Part shown: one piece after another, positions 1-22,741 of the stretch
Position numbering within the stretch: position 1 is the stretch's first letter
How the letters are laid out: every line of letters begins with the position of its first letter
Assembly (NCBI GenBank): GCA_024102915.1
Contig: JAGFJG010000108.1
Span: 1-35,649 of the forward strand
From: Caldilineales bacterium
GTDB taxonomy: Bacteria; Chloroflexota; Anaerolineae; J102
Direction: 5' to 3'
Length of the DNA: 35,649 bases
Made by a program: the position numbers and the translations under genes
Notes under the pieces: generated by a model
Database searches by the model: none
Seen by the model: only the letters and a program-made list of their open reading frames with translations
What the model was told of the DNA's origin: nothing

Positions 1-216
1 GCTGTGGGCCATCATTTCGTCGGGGCCAGCGTCGGCAGCCGGGGTGACGCCGGGAGTGATGCGCTCGGTCATGCTGTGGGCCATCATTTCGTCGGGGCCA
101 GCGTCGGCAGCTGGGGTGACGCCGGGAGTGATGCGCTCGGTCATGCTGTGGGCCATCATTTCGTCGGGGCCAGCGTCGGCAGCTGGGGTGACGCCGGGGG
201 TGATGCGCTCGGTCAT
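1..216 (-). repeat. Three contiguous 72-bp tandem repeat units
   Basis: Units at 1-72, 73-144 and 145-216 follow one another without spacers. They differ at single positions only (for example AGCC/AGCT near the middle of the unit and GGGAG/GGGGG before TGATGCG). 72 bp equals 24 codons, so the array stays in frame with the minus-strand gene. The near identity suggests recent expansion. The array may continue beyond the left edge. Confidence 0.95.
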
Positions 217-348
217 GCTGTGGGCTGTGACCTCACTGGCTGAGTCGAGAATGTATCCGTCGAGGATGACCTGCTCTTCGTCGCTGAGCGTGGCTCGCAG
301 CGCTGACAATTTCTTGAGAACTCGTTTGGTGGATTGCTGAGATTCCAT
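1..348 (-). CDS. Tandem-repeat small protein (partial, C-terminus outside window)
   Basis: An open frame runs from an ATG at 348 leftwards off the window edge (116 codons seen, no stop). An AAGGAG ribosome-binding site sits at 356-361, 7 nt before the ATG, which is the main reason for calling it. The first 44 residues are charged and probably helical (KRVLKKLSALRATLSDEEQ, then VILDGYI) and end in EVTAHS. After that come three 24-residue units beginning MTERITPGVTPAADAG and ending DEMMAHS, differing only by silent changes. No signal peptide or membrane segment is visible. I do not recognise the family. The layout of a helical, leader-like N-terminus followed by identical short cassettes resembles multi-core peptide precursors or low-complexity adhesive proteins, but no modifying enzyme is in the window, so function is open. 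It lies 123 nt downstream of the Crp-type gene on the same strand and may be its own transcription unit. Confidence 0.72.
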   Translation of the reverse strand, partial: MESQQSTKRVLKKLSALRATLSDEEQVILDGYILDSASEVTAHSMTERITPGVTPAADAGPDEMMAHSMTERITPGVTPAADAGPDEMMAHSMTERITPGVTPAADAGPDEMMAHS

Positions 349-471
349 GATTCAACTCCTTGTGAGTGTGTGTGTTCCGGATTTGTTGACCACAGTCTAC
401 CGGGATAGAAGGTCGCCGTCTGTCTTCGATACGACACAAGCAGAAAATTGGGAAGTTGGGCGGATGAAATG

Positions 472-1164
472 TCACCCCTCCGAGCGAGCTTTGATCTGCT
501 CAAGCGCGTCATAGCGCAACACCATGATCCGGCCTCGACCGGTGATGAGCCATCCCGCCCGCCGCCAATTGCCCAATATCTTGGCGACGGTCTGTCGCAC
601 CAGGCCCAACCGTTGCGCCATTTCCGCCTGCGTCACGGTGATGTAGCCCCTGGCTGCGGCCTGGCTGTCGAGTTGCAACAACAGGTTCGCCAGCCGCGCC
701 TGCGCATCCATAAACGCCAGATTGCTCTCGCGGTCGCTGCTCGTGTGCAGCCGCCGCGCCGTCAATTCCAGACACCGCCTCGTCAATTGCGGCTCGGCGT
801 CCAATTCACGCAGGAAAGCGTCTCCGGGCAGGACAAAGATATCGCTCCTCAGACGCGCCATGGCGCCGGTCGAGCGCGGCGCGTCGATTAGCAGCGCCAA
901 CTCGCCGAAGAAATCGTTGGGCTGCATCTCTCCGATCACCAGCTCGCGGCCATCGGGATTGCTAAGGATGAGCGAGATCACGCCGCCGCGCACGAAATAG
1001 ACAGCCTCGGCGGGATCGCCCTGCAAAAACAATATCTGCCCCTTTTGCAGCACTCTCATCCCCCCGGCCACTGCAAAACCATCGAGCAGGCGCGGCTCCA
1101 TCCCCTGCAAAAGCGGCGTCTGTCCCAGGAATGAAATCGCATCCGCACCCTGTTTCATGATCAT
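472..1164 (-). CDS. Crp/Fnr-family transcriptional regulator
   Basis: 230 aa, close to the usual length of this family. An N-terminal cNMP-binding beta-roll spans about residues 12-125; its phosphate-binding cassette reads GELALLIDAPRSTGA, keeping the Glu and the Arg-Ser pair that hold cyclic nucleotide in E. coli Crp. A long dimerisation helix follows, then a winged helix-turn-helix at about 170-225 whose recognition helix (VRQTVAKIL) keeps the core DNA-contact Arg but has Gln where Crp has Glu. No Fnr-type cysteine cluster is seen, so a cyclic-nucleotide rather than Fe-S signal is more likely. The start ATG overlaps the stop of the preceding phosphatase gene (ATGA), implying translational coupling. 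Inference: transcriptional output of the signalling operon. Target sites are unknown; no TGTGA-N6-TCACA palindrome was noticed in the window. Confidence 0.93.
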   Translation of the reverse strand: MIMKQGADAISFLGQTPLLQGMEPRLLDGFAVAGGMRVLQKGQILFLQGDPAEAVYFVRGGVISLILSNPDGRELVIGEMQPNDFFGELALLIDAPRSTGAMARLRSDIFVLPGDAFLRELDAEPQLTRRCLELTARRLHTSSDRESNLAFMDAQARLANLLLQLDSQAAARGYITVTQAEMAQRLGLVRQTVAKILGNWRRAGWLITGRGRIMVLRYDALEQIKARSEG

Positions 1165-2396
1165 TGCCTCTTGACCAGCACGGCGGTGAAGTCGTCAAGC
1201 TGCACGCTAGAATCAGCGTAAGCTCTGACATCCTGCCGGAGTCGTTGGCATATCGTCTGCGCGTCATATTGGCGATAGCCGCATAATTGGTGATGAATTG
1301 CGGTTTCGTCGATGAATCTGCCGGATGCGTCCATCGCCTCGCTCAGGCCATCGCTGAAGAGGAGAGCCATGCCGCCGGGGGCGGTGACGATGCTTTGCTG
1401 ATCGATGGCGCTGTCCTCGAATAGACCGAGCGGCTGGCCCGGCCCCACCCGCACCTCCTGGCGAACGCCTTCGCCATCCCAGACCATCGGCGGCGGATGC
1501 CCGGCCCGTGCAAAACGAAATCCGCCTGTTTGCAGGTTGAGCACGCCGTAAAGCAGGGTGACGAACATGCCCATGGCGTTTCTTTGCAGCAGGTGATGAT
1601 TGACGCTCTGCAGCGTCTGGCGGGGCGTGGCGGAACGGCGGGCTTCGGCCCGCACCAGGCTATAGGTCAATGACATGAACATCGCCGCGGGCACGCCTTT
1701 ATCGGTGACATCGCCGACCACGATCCCCAGATGATCCTCATCCAGCGGGATAAAGTCATAGAAATCGCCGCCGACGGCGCGGGCCGGGATCATGACAGCG
1801 CCGAAGTCGTAGCCGTTAGCCTGGGGCAAAGTCATCGGCAAAAGGCTGCGCTGGATTTTGCGCGCCACTTCGAGTTCTTTTTCCAGCCTCTCCTTTTCCA
1901 CGATCTGCTCGTGCGCCGCCCGTAATGCCTGGTAGGCGGCAGTCAACTCGGCATTCTTTTTCTTCAAATCGATGATGGTGAGATTCTCGGTCTCGTCCAG
2001 CCGGGTGCTGAGCAGCCGCATGGTTTCGTAGGCGATCTGCGGCTGGCGTTGCAGCAAAGCGCCGAATTCAGCCCGGCTCATTTCCAGCAATTCCAGCGGT
2101 GTGCGGGAGATGACGCTGGCCGTATGCAAACCGTCTCGACTGAACAGGCTCATTTCGCCCAGCACGGTGCAAGGGCGACGCACGGCCAGCAATCGTTGTT
2201 CCGGCGTCGCCCATGCTTTCATCACCTCCACTTCCCCTTCCATAAGAATGAAGAAGTGTTCGTCATATTCGCCTTCGCAGCAGAGCATTTTCTCGGCGGG
2301 GAATCGTACCGGGCGCAGCCGTTCTGCCAGATAGGCCAGCTCGTCCGCCGGCAAATCGGCAAAGATGGGTACGCATCCGATGCGGCTGGCGTCCAC
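1161..2396 (-). CDS. cNMP-binding domain / SpoIIE-type PP2C serine phosphatase (RsbU-like)
   Basis: 411 aa. Residues about 8-125 form a cNMP-binding beta-roll, 130-180 a predicted coiled coil (KKKNAELTAAYQALRAAH, then KELEVARKIQRSLLP), and about 190-411 a PP2C/SpoIIE phosphatase domain. Metal-ligand motifs are all visible: GGDFYD, GDVTDKGVPAAMFMS, AGHPPP, SDGLSEAMD and LDDFTAVLV. The family dephosphorylates phosphoserine/threonine proteins, typically anti-sigma-factor antagonists. The start is a GTG three bases after the cyclase stop codon, with no strong ribosome-binding site, so it is probably translated by coupling. In the phosphate-binding cassette (GEMSLFSRDGLHTASV) the usual Arg is His, which may weaken or alter nucleotide binding. 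No anti-sigma/antagonist pair is encoded nearby, so its substrate is unknown. Confidence 0.92.
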   Translation of the reverse strand: MDASRIGCVPIFADLPADELAYLAERLRPVRFPAEKMLCCEGEYDEHFFILMEGEVEVMKAWATPEQRLLAVRRPCTVLGEMSLFSRDGLHTASVISRTPLELLEMSRAEFGALLQRQPQIAYETMRLLSTRLDETENLTIIDLKKKNAELTAAYQALRAAHEQIVEKERLEKELEVARKIQRSLLPMTLPQANGYDFGAVMIPARAVGGDFYDFIPLDEDHLGIVVGDVTDKGVPAAMFMSLTYSLVRAEARRSATPRQTLQSVNHHLLQRNAMGMFVTLLYGVLNLQTGGFRFARAGHPPPMVWDGEGVRQEVRVGPGQPLGLFEDSAIDQQSIVTAPGGMALLFSDGLSEAMDASGRFIDETAIHHQLCGYRQYDAQTICQRLRQDVRAYADSSVQLDDFTAVLVKRQ

Positions 2397-2399
2397 GAT

Positions 2400-3440
2400 C
2401 TATGCTTCGCCCACGGTGAAAATCTCCACGGTTTCCACTTTGCCTTTGGCCTGAAAAGAACCGAGGCTCTGGCGAGAGATTCGAGGCGTGAGCGCGGCTT
2501 CCGTCATCGCATCGATCAGGATGGATTTCCCCGCCACTTTGGTGTGCGCTTCCAGGCGGGCGGCCAGATTGACGGTATCGCCGACGCAGGTATAGGTGGC
2601 GCGATGCTGTGTGCCGGTATATCCGGCGATCATCTGACCGGAGGCGATGCCCACGCCGATGCGGATCTCATGCTTCCCCTGTATGGCCTGCTGCATGTTG
2701 AATAATTCCACCATCTCCACCATTTCCAGGGCGGCCTTCACGGCCTGCTCGGCGTGATTGGGCATGAGTGTGGGCGCCCCGAAAATCGCCATCAAGCCGT
2801 CGCCGATCATCTGGTTGACCACCCCGCCATTGCTCTCGATCGCCTCGAACATCAATGCGTAATAGTTGTTCAATAACTCGATCACGTCAGCGGGCGCGTT
2901 CGTCTCGACAAAGGCTGTAAAAGAGCGGATGTCGGAGAACATCGCCGACGCTTCCACGAATTTTCCGCCCAGGGCGAAGCCCGATTTCTGCAAATCTTCC
3001 GCCACTTCGGGCGTGGCGAATCGCCGGATCAACTCTCGCTGCTCATCGCGCAGCCGTTTCTTTTCCAGACTGGCGCCGATGCGGGCGCGCAGGAGCACAG
3101 GATTGACCGGCTTGGTCAGGTAATCCTCCGCGCCCATCTCGATGCATTTGACGACGCTGTCCAATTCCTCCAGCGCCGAGGTGACGATGACAGGGAAATC
3201 CCGAAGCTGGGGATCAGCACTCAGTTCGGCCAGCACCTCATAGCCGTCCATGTCAGGCATTTCGATGTCCAGGCACATCAGGTCGAAGCGTTCGGCGCGC
3301 AGTTTTTCCAATGCCTGCCGGCCATTTTCGGCAAAAGAGACGGTGTGTCCCTGCTGTTCCAGATTGCGCCCCAACAACAGGCGCAGGACTTTGTTGTCGT
3401 CGACGACGAGCAGATGGCCGGGGGCGTTATGATTGGCCAT
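2400..3440 (-). CDS. Response regulator with class III adenylate/guanylate cyclase output
   Basis: 346 aa. The REC domain (about 9-125) has the acidic pair VVDDN, the phosphorylatable Asp58 in LDIEMPDMDG and the LTKP lysine. After a linker helix, a class III nucleotidyl cyclase domain (about 160-340) shows both metal-binding aspartates, Asp170 (MFSDIRSF) and Asp214 (MIGDGLMAIFGAP), and the TCVGDTVNLAARLE motif with the transition-state Asn and Arg. It should make cAMP (or cGMP) from NTP in the cytoplasm under phosphorylation control. At the position that normally carries the purine-specifying Lys, Gln210 is found (VNQMIGD), so substrate specificity cannot be read with confidence. The start overlaps the end of the Hpt gene by 14 nt. 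Its neighbours are three proteins with cNMP-binding domains, which are the obvious candidates to sense its product. Confidence 0.93.
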   Translation of the reverse strand: MANHNAPGHLLVVDDNKVLRLLLGRNLEQQGHTVSFAENGRQALEKLRAERFDLMCLDIEMPDMDGYEVLAELSADPQLRDFPVIVTSALEELDSVVKCIEMGAEDYLTKPVNPVLLRARIGASLEKKRLRDEQRELIRRFATPEVAEDLQKSGFALGGKFVEASAMFSDIRSFTAFVETNAPADVIELLNNYYALMFEAIESNGGVVNQMIGDGLMAIFGAPTLMPNHAEQAVKAALEMVEMVELFNMQQAIQGKHEIRIGVGIASGQMIAGYTGTQHRATYTCVGDTVNLAARLEAHTKVAGKSILIDAMTEAALTPRISRQSLGSFQAKGKVETVEIFTVGEA

Positions 3441-3779
3441 GCTGCCACGCCCTCAACGCCTGTTCGATCTGAGGATAGCTCTCGGCCAGGCGATCGACCT
3501 GATCCCCGGCGTCCGACAGGTCACCCGCCCGCCCGATATCTTCCAGGGCTTTGGCCTGTTTGGCGAAGTCTGGTGCACCCAGGGTAGCGCTGGTCGATTT
3601 GATGGTGTGGGCGGTGCGGCGAAAGACTTCGACATCGCCATCTGCCAGCGCCGCCCGCAACTCAGTGATCTGGCGCGGCGTCTCCTCACAAAAAGCATCG
3701 ATCAGTTCGCCAACGAATTCGGCATCCGCCATTTCCGCCAGGGCGTCGAGGGTCGCTTCGTCAATGATTGTCGCGTTGC

Positions 3780-3783
<4 letters not shown>
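3427..3783 (-). CDS. Free-standing Hpt phosphotransfer protein
   Basis: 118 aa helical protein with the Hpt signature [16 protein letters not shown]; His59 is the predicted phospho-acceptor. The family accepts phosphate from a receiver domain of a hybrid kinase and passes it to another response regulator. The start is a TTG at 3783-3781 overlapping the stop of hybrid kinase K1 (TTGA); an AAAGGAG ribosome-binding site lies 10 nt upstream, inside the kinase gene. Its 3' end overlaps the REC-cyclase gene by 14 nt. The order hybrid kinase, Hpt, REC-cyclase matches a His-Asp-His-Asp relay and makes K1/K2 to Hpt to cyclase the likely route (inference). Confidence 0.93.
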
Positions 3784-11648
<7,865 letters not shown>

Positions 11649-11667
11649 AGGCTATTCCGGAGTGATG

Positions 11668-11742
11668 GGGTGATGAAGTAAGATAGTGACGCCTTGAACG
11701 TAGAGAACCCCTAAGCGAAGTCACAAATTAACTGATTACTGT

Positions 11743-11756
<14 letters not shown>
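11668..11756. repeat. 14-bp perfect inverted repeat between the two kinase genes
   Basis: GGGTGATGAAGTAA at 11668-11681 is the exact reverse complement of TTACTTCATCACCC at 11743-11756, separated by 61 nt. The right arm includes the K2 stop codon and last codons; the left arm lies 20 nt before the K1 start. In RNA it could form a hairpin between the two genes. No U-run follows, so a simple terminator is unlikely; an mRNA processing site or a trace of gene duplication is possible. Confidence 0.7.
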
Positions 11757-19113
<7,357 letters not shown>

Positions 19114-19122
19114 GAGTGCATC

Positions 19123-20925
19123 TCAGGCTGGGACTGGATCGGGCAGGGTCGTCCGCAATTCGCGCAAAGCCTTTTGATCATATCCGGCCATCTTTGGCAG
19201 ATCGCCCAGGTCGGATCGTGCGAGCCGTTCATTCATCTTGGCGCTCACCATGTGGCTGAACGCAGGCTGCTCCATCAACTGTTGCATCATCGTTGCCGGC
19301 ACCCGGAATAATGCCGAGTCGTGTTCGGCCACCACATTGGCAGTGCGTTGCACTCCTTGCAGGGAACTGATCTCGCCAAAGAAATCGCCGTCACTCATCG
19401 TGGAAAGATAACGCTCCTCGCCAGTGAGGTTCGTGTATCCGGCCACCAACCTGCCGTCGAGCACGAAAAAGGTCTCGTCTCCCTCGTCACCCTGGCGAAG
19501 GACCATCGTCCCGGAGGAAACCTCGAAGACCGTTCCATTTTCCTGCAATTGCTGGCGTTCGGACTGCGACAGCGTTGCCAACACAGGCACGCAGCCCAAG
19601 AGTATGTCGAGATCAAGCGCCAAAACCGGTCGTCCCGCGCCCATGTCCGGTGCGACTTTGCCGCCGCGCAACAGGCTCAACGCCTGCCGCCATTCCGCCG
19701 CTTCCTGCCGTAACCCCGGCGCAAAAATCACCCAAACGCCGGAGATGAGCACAAGCAGCGAACTGATGAAGTACATCACCCGCACATCGATCACATCCGC
19801 CAAAGCAGCGGCGGCAATACCGATCATAAACAGCAGATCCCGGCTGATAAAGAAGGCGCTGTTCACGCGGCCCCGCATCTCACGCGGGGTGTTGCGCTGC
19901 ACGATCAAACGGCGTCCGATCGATGATGGCGCATTCAGAAATCCCGAAAACATGAGCAGCACGATGGCGAAGGGGATCGATGAATTGAACGAGTAGATGA
20001 TGCCGACGACGCTCATGCCGATCAGGCTGATGGCAATCCAGGGACCCTCGCGCATCCGGTTGAATATCCCCGCCATCAGCAGGCTCCCCGCCACGAAGCC
20101 CACCGAAGTCAATCCCTCTTGCAGCCCGTACTGAAATTCGGTGGCGCCCAAAGCCCGATCCGAGAAGGGCAGGAGCAGGTAGTTGGCCAGGCCAAATCCG
20201 ATCAGCATGGGCGTCGACGCCAGGAACAGGGAGCGAAGGGCAGGCGTTTCAAGCAGTTTTTCATAGCCGATTCGGATGTTTTGCACGATGTTGCCCGCTT
20301 CGCCATCCGCCTCGGTCGAGGGTGATTGCACACGCACCAGCGAAATGCAGATCGCCGAGAACAGAAAGGTGAGGGCGTCGATATAAAACGCCCAGGCGAT
20401 GCCGATGGAGCCGGCGATCAGACCGGAGGCTGCGAAGCCGATTGCGGTCGAGCCAAAGGCGCTGATTGCCATCAACGAATTGGCGGCGGCCAGGTCACGG
20501 TTGCTGGCCACCTCCGGCAGTAGCGATTCATGAGCTGGATCGAAAAAGGCATTGAGAGCGGTCGCTACCATGACGATGATATAAAGCCAGGCTATGTTGT
20601 ACGTGACCCCAATCGGGATGGTCGCCACCAGCAGACAGCGCGTCAGATCAGCCGCAATCATCGTTCGGCGGCGATCATGCGTATCCACAAACACGCCAGC
20701 ATACAGCCCGACAAAGAGGCCGAACGCCATCGACAACAAGCCCAATATGCTGAGACTGGCCACCGAATCCGTGACTCGGAAGACGAGAATCCCGGCGGCG
20801 ATGGAGGTCAGCCCTGTCCCGATCGTGGACACCAACTGCGCTGTCCACATCAGGGTGAAATTGCGGCTGCGGAATACAGCAAAAGGCGAGGGTGAAGCGG
20901 GCGATGCAGCAGCGGAAACGGTCAT
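19123..20925 (-). CDS. MFS transporter fused to a C-terminal cNMP-binding domain
   Basis: 600 aa. Residues about 15-430 form a major facilitator of the EntS/MFS_3 type with about 12 hydrophobic segments; the loop between helices 2 and 3 reads GVFVDTHDRRRTMIAADL, matching the conserved family loop. Residues about 450-560 are a cytoplasmic cNMP-binding beta-roll (GTMVLRQGDEGDETFFVLDG, then GDFFGEISSLQGVQRTANV) that keeps the cassette Glu and Arg. The start ATG has an AAGGAG site 8 nt upstream. It is the first gene of the signalling operon and ends 9 nt before K2. The family exports small molecules such as siderophores or drugs; the substrate here is unknown. Inference: transport is gated or tuned by the cyclic nucleotide made by the operon's own cyclase. 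Confidence 0.92.
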   Translation of the reverse strand: MTVSAAASPASPSPFAVFRSRNFTLMWTAQLVSTIGTGLTSIAAGILVFRVTDSVASLSILGLLSMAFGLFVGLYAGVFVDTHDRRRTMIAADLTRCLLVATIPIGVTYNIAWLYIIVMVATALNAFFDPAHESLLPEVASNRDLAAANSLMAISAFGSTAIGFAASGLIAGSIGIAWAFYIDALTFLFSAICISLVRVQSPSTEADGEAGNIVQNIRIGYEKLLETPALRSLFLASTPMLIGFGLANYLLLPFSDRALGATEFQYGLQEGLTSVGFVAGSLLMAGIFNRMREGPWIAISLIGMSVVGIIYSFNSSIPFAIVLLMFSGFLNAPSSIGRRLIVQRNTPREMRGRVNSAFFISRDLLFMIGIAAAALADVIDVRVMYFISSLLVLISGVWVIFAPGLRQEAAEWRQALSLLRGGKVAPDMGAGRPVLALDLDILLGCVPVLATLSQSERQQLQENGTVFEVSSGTMVLRQGDEGDETFFVLDGRLVAGYTNLTGEERYLSTMSDGDFFGEISSLQGVQRTANVVAEHDSALFRVPATMMQQLMEQPAFSHMVSAKMNERLARSDLGDLPKMAGYDQKALRELRTTLPDPVPA

Positions 20926-21517
20926 TGCAATACTCCTTGTTGGCCGCAGGCGGATGACGCGATGCTTTCTTTGTTTGAGTGCAGGAAAATGATGAGATAG
21001 GTCGATATTTTTATGGCAACAAAAGAGACGCCGAAGCGCAGGCGTCCAGGCGCTATGCGCGATCTCATTTGTAATGTTCTATCCATTTATCTCCATTCCA
21101 GACCGTTCGAAAGAGCGCACGAACGAGGCTACATTTACGAACACGGGCAGATCCTGGAATCGAGAGCACGCAACCGCACATCATTCGCCGAATTCTCGAC
21201 ATCGGCTGCCATACTCATCGGACATGTATGAAGTAAGCATTATGATACATTTTTGATTTAGTATCGAATGTCGCCGCGACGACATAAGACAAGCCCTTCT
21301 CCGGTCGGGTAGTTCTCACATCGGGGGCGAGTTCGCCGAAACTCCCTGGCGATAACTGGCGAGCGACTCCCCACATCGGAGTGAACTGTAACGGAAAATT
21401 TACATTTGTGTTATCAGCTTTTAAGGCGGGCGCAAAGTGGCGTTAAAGAAATTGCTGTAATCTGGCAGATAAGAGGTGAAATCGATACACAGGAGCAGTT
21501 GTAAGGCACACTTTTCA
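20926..21517. other. 592-nt divergent intergenic region
   Basis: It separates the minus-strand signalling operon from the plus-strand ATPase gene and must hold both promoters; no convincing -35/-10 pair could be fixed by eye. Visible structure: a short hairpin GACGCC/GGCGTC at 21027-21046; an AT-rich stretch with GATAC/GTATC arms near 21242-21265; and a GC-rich segment (about 21310-21385) in which CACATCGG occurs at 21317-21324 and again at 21372-21379 around repeated GGCGA words. A 72-codon open frame at 21013-21231 has no ribosome-binding site and is not called. Confidence 0.6.
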
Positions 21518-22735
21518 ATGAATGAATTATCTGAACTGGATCTGTTTCTCGCTTTACTCCCCAGACATCTCGCGGCGCATGTTTCCAGACTTGCAGAGAA
21601 TGATGAAGTGATCGAGTTAGCTCTCGATGTGGGACGGAGACCGGAAGTACGGTTTCAGCTGGGTGAAGCGGTCGAGCTCGAACCCGAGATATCCGCTAAA
21701 GAAATTGAACATATCTGCCAACAAGTTGGGCTTTTCAATGGCGACAATCGCGCCGGCCTCAACCGTACCCTGCATCGCATCTCGGCGATCCGTAACCGGC
21801 AGAGGCGTATCATCGGTCTGACCTGTCGCTTGGGGCGTTCGGTCTTCGGCGCCGCCGACATCCTGGCAGATGTCCTGGCAAGCGAGCGGAGCATACTTGT
21901 GATGGGGCGACCTGGCGTTGGCAAGACGACGCTGCTACGGGATGCGGCCCGATTGCTCTCTCAAACTCGGCGCGTGATTGTGGTAGACAGCGCCAATGAG
22001 ATTGGCGGCGAGGGCGACATCCCGCACCCGGCCATCGGACGTGCCCGTCGTATGCAGGTATCCGATCCGCGGCAACAGCACCGTGTCATGATTGAGGCGG
22101 TGCAAAACCATATGCCGGAGGTGATCGTGATCGATGAGATCGGGCGACTCGACGAAGTTGAGGCGGCACGCACGATTTCTCAGCGAGGCGTGCAATTGAT
22201 CGCCACCGCCCACGGTCATTCACTGGAAAATCTGCTGATGAATCCCACCCTGTCCGATCTGGCTGGCGGGGTCACCAATGTCACGCTGTCAGACGAGCAA
22301 GCCCGGCGACAGGGCACACAGAAGACGGTTTTGGAGCGACAGTCCCCGCCATCTTTCGATGTACTTGTCGAGATCATCGACCATGAACGATTGGCGGTCT
22401 ATTCTGACTTAGCTCAGGCAGTTGATTCACTGCTGCGGGGCAAGTCAATTCTGCCAGAAATCCGGCGGCGACGAACGCCCGCTCTCCTGTCTCAACCAGT
22501 CAACCTCGCTCAGACGGCAGTAATCACCCCCAATCCGACGGAATGGCGGCAACGCCAAAAGTCCAGGTCACCCAAATCTGGAAAGGTGATTGTTGCTGCA
22601 ACTGAGTCGCCCGTTGCCCCCGAAAGGCAAATACTCAATGCCAACGGAACTTCTCCATCTGCCGTGATCAAACCGAGACACGAAACGCCGGGCTCAGGCC
22701 CGCTTCACTATCACACACACCCATATTCGAGGTAG
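21518..22735 (+). CDS. SpoIIIAA/Ycf45-like P-loop ATPase
   Basis: 405 aa from the ATG at 21518. A GTG 42 nt upstream is also in frame, but its purine-rich site is too close, and the residues from MNELSELDLFLALLP onward look like the true N-terminus. The N-terminal region (about 1-110) resembles the SpoIIIAA/Ycf45 leader region. The ATPase core has Walker A GRPGVGKTT (Lys136), Walker B VIVIDEIGRLDE, and the family stretch VIVVDSANEIGGEGDIPHPA. The C-terminal 90 residues are basic, proline-rich and probably disordered; I see no clear R3H domain. Relatives occur in cyanobacteria, plastids and Chloroflexota and in sporulating Firmicutes (SpoIIIAA); their role outside sporulation is unclear. It lies 6 nt upstream of the SurE gene, so the two are probably co-transcribed. 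Confidence 0.88.
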   Translation: MNELSELDLFLALLPRHLAAHVSRLAENDEVIELALDVGRRPEVRFQLGEAVELEPEISAKEIEHICQQVGLFNGDNRAGLNRTLHRISAIRNRQRRIIGLTCRLGRSVFGAADILADVLASERSILVMGRPGVGKTTLLRDAARLLSQTRRVIVVDSANEIGGEGDIPHPAIGRARRMQVSDPRQQHRVMIEAVQNHMPEVIVIDEIGRLDEVEAARTISQRGVQLIATAHGHSLENLLMNPTLSDLAGGVTNVTLSDEQARRQGTQKTVLERQSPPSFDVLVEIIDHERLAVYSDLAQAVDSLLRGKSILPEIRRRRTPALLSQPVNLAQTAVITPNPTEWRQRQKSRSPKSGKVIVAATESPVAPERQILNANGTSPSAVIKPRHETPGSGPLHYHTHPYSR

Positions 22736-22741
22736 ATTACC

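Noticed and set aside
1..216. CRISPR-like array
   Set aside because: The 72-bp units are contiguous with no variable spacers and stay in frame with a gene that has its own ribosome-binding site.
4..340. Plus-strand open frames across the tandem repeats
   Set aside because: They are alternative readings of the repeats; only the minus-strand frame has a good start site, and it extends beyond the repeats with sensible composition.
21027..21046. Minus-strand terminator
   Set aside because: A 6-bp stem followed by TCTTTTGTT is weak and there is no minus-strand gene upstream for it to end.
21013..21231. 72-aa open frame in the divergent intergenic region
   Set aside because: It lacks a ribosome-binding site, has unusual basic composition and no recognisable features.
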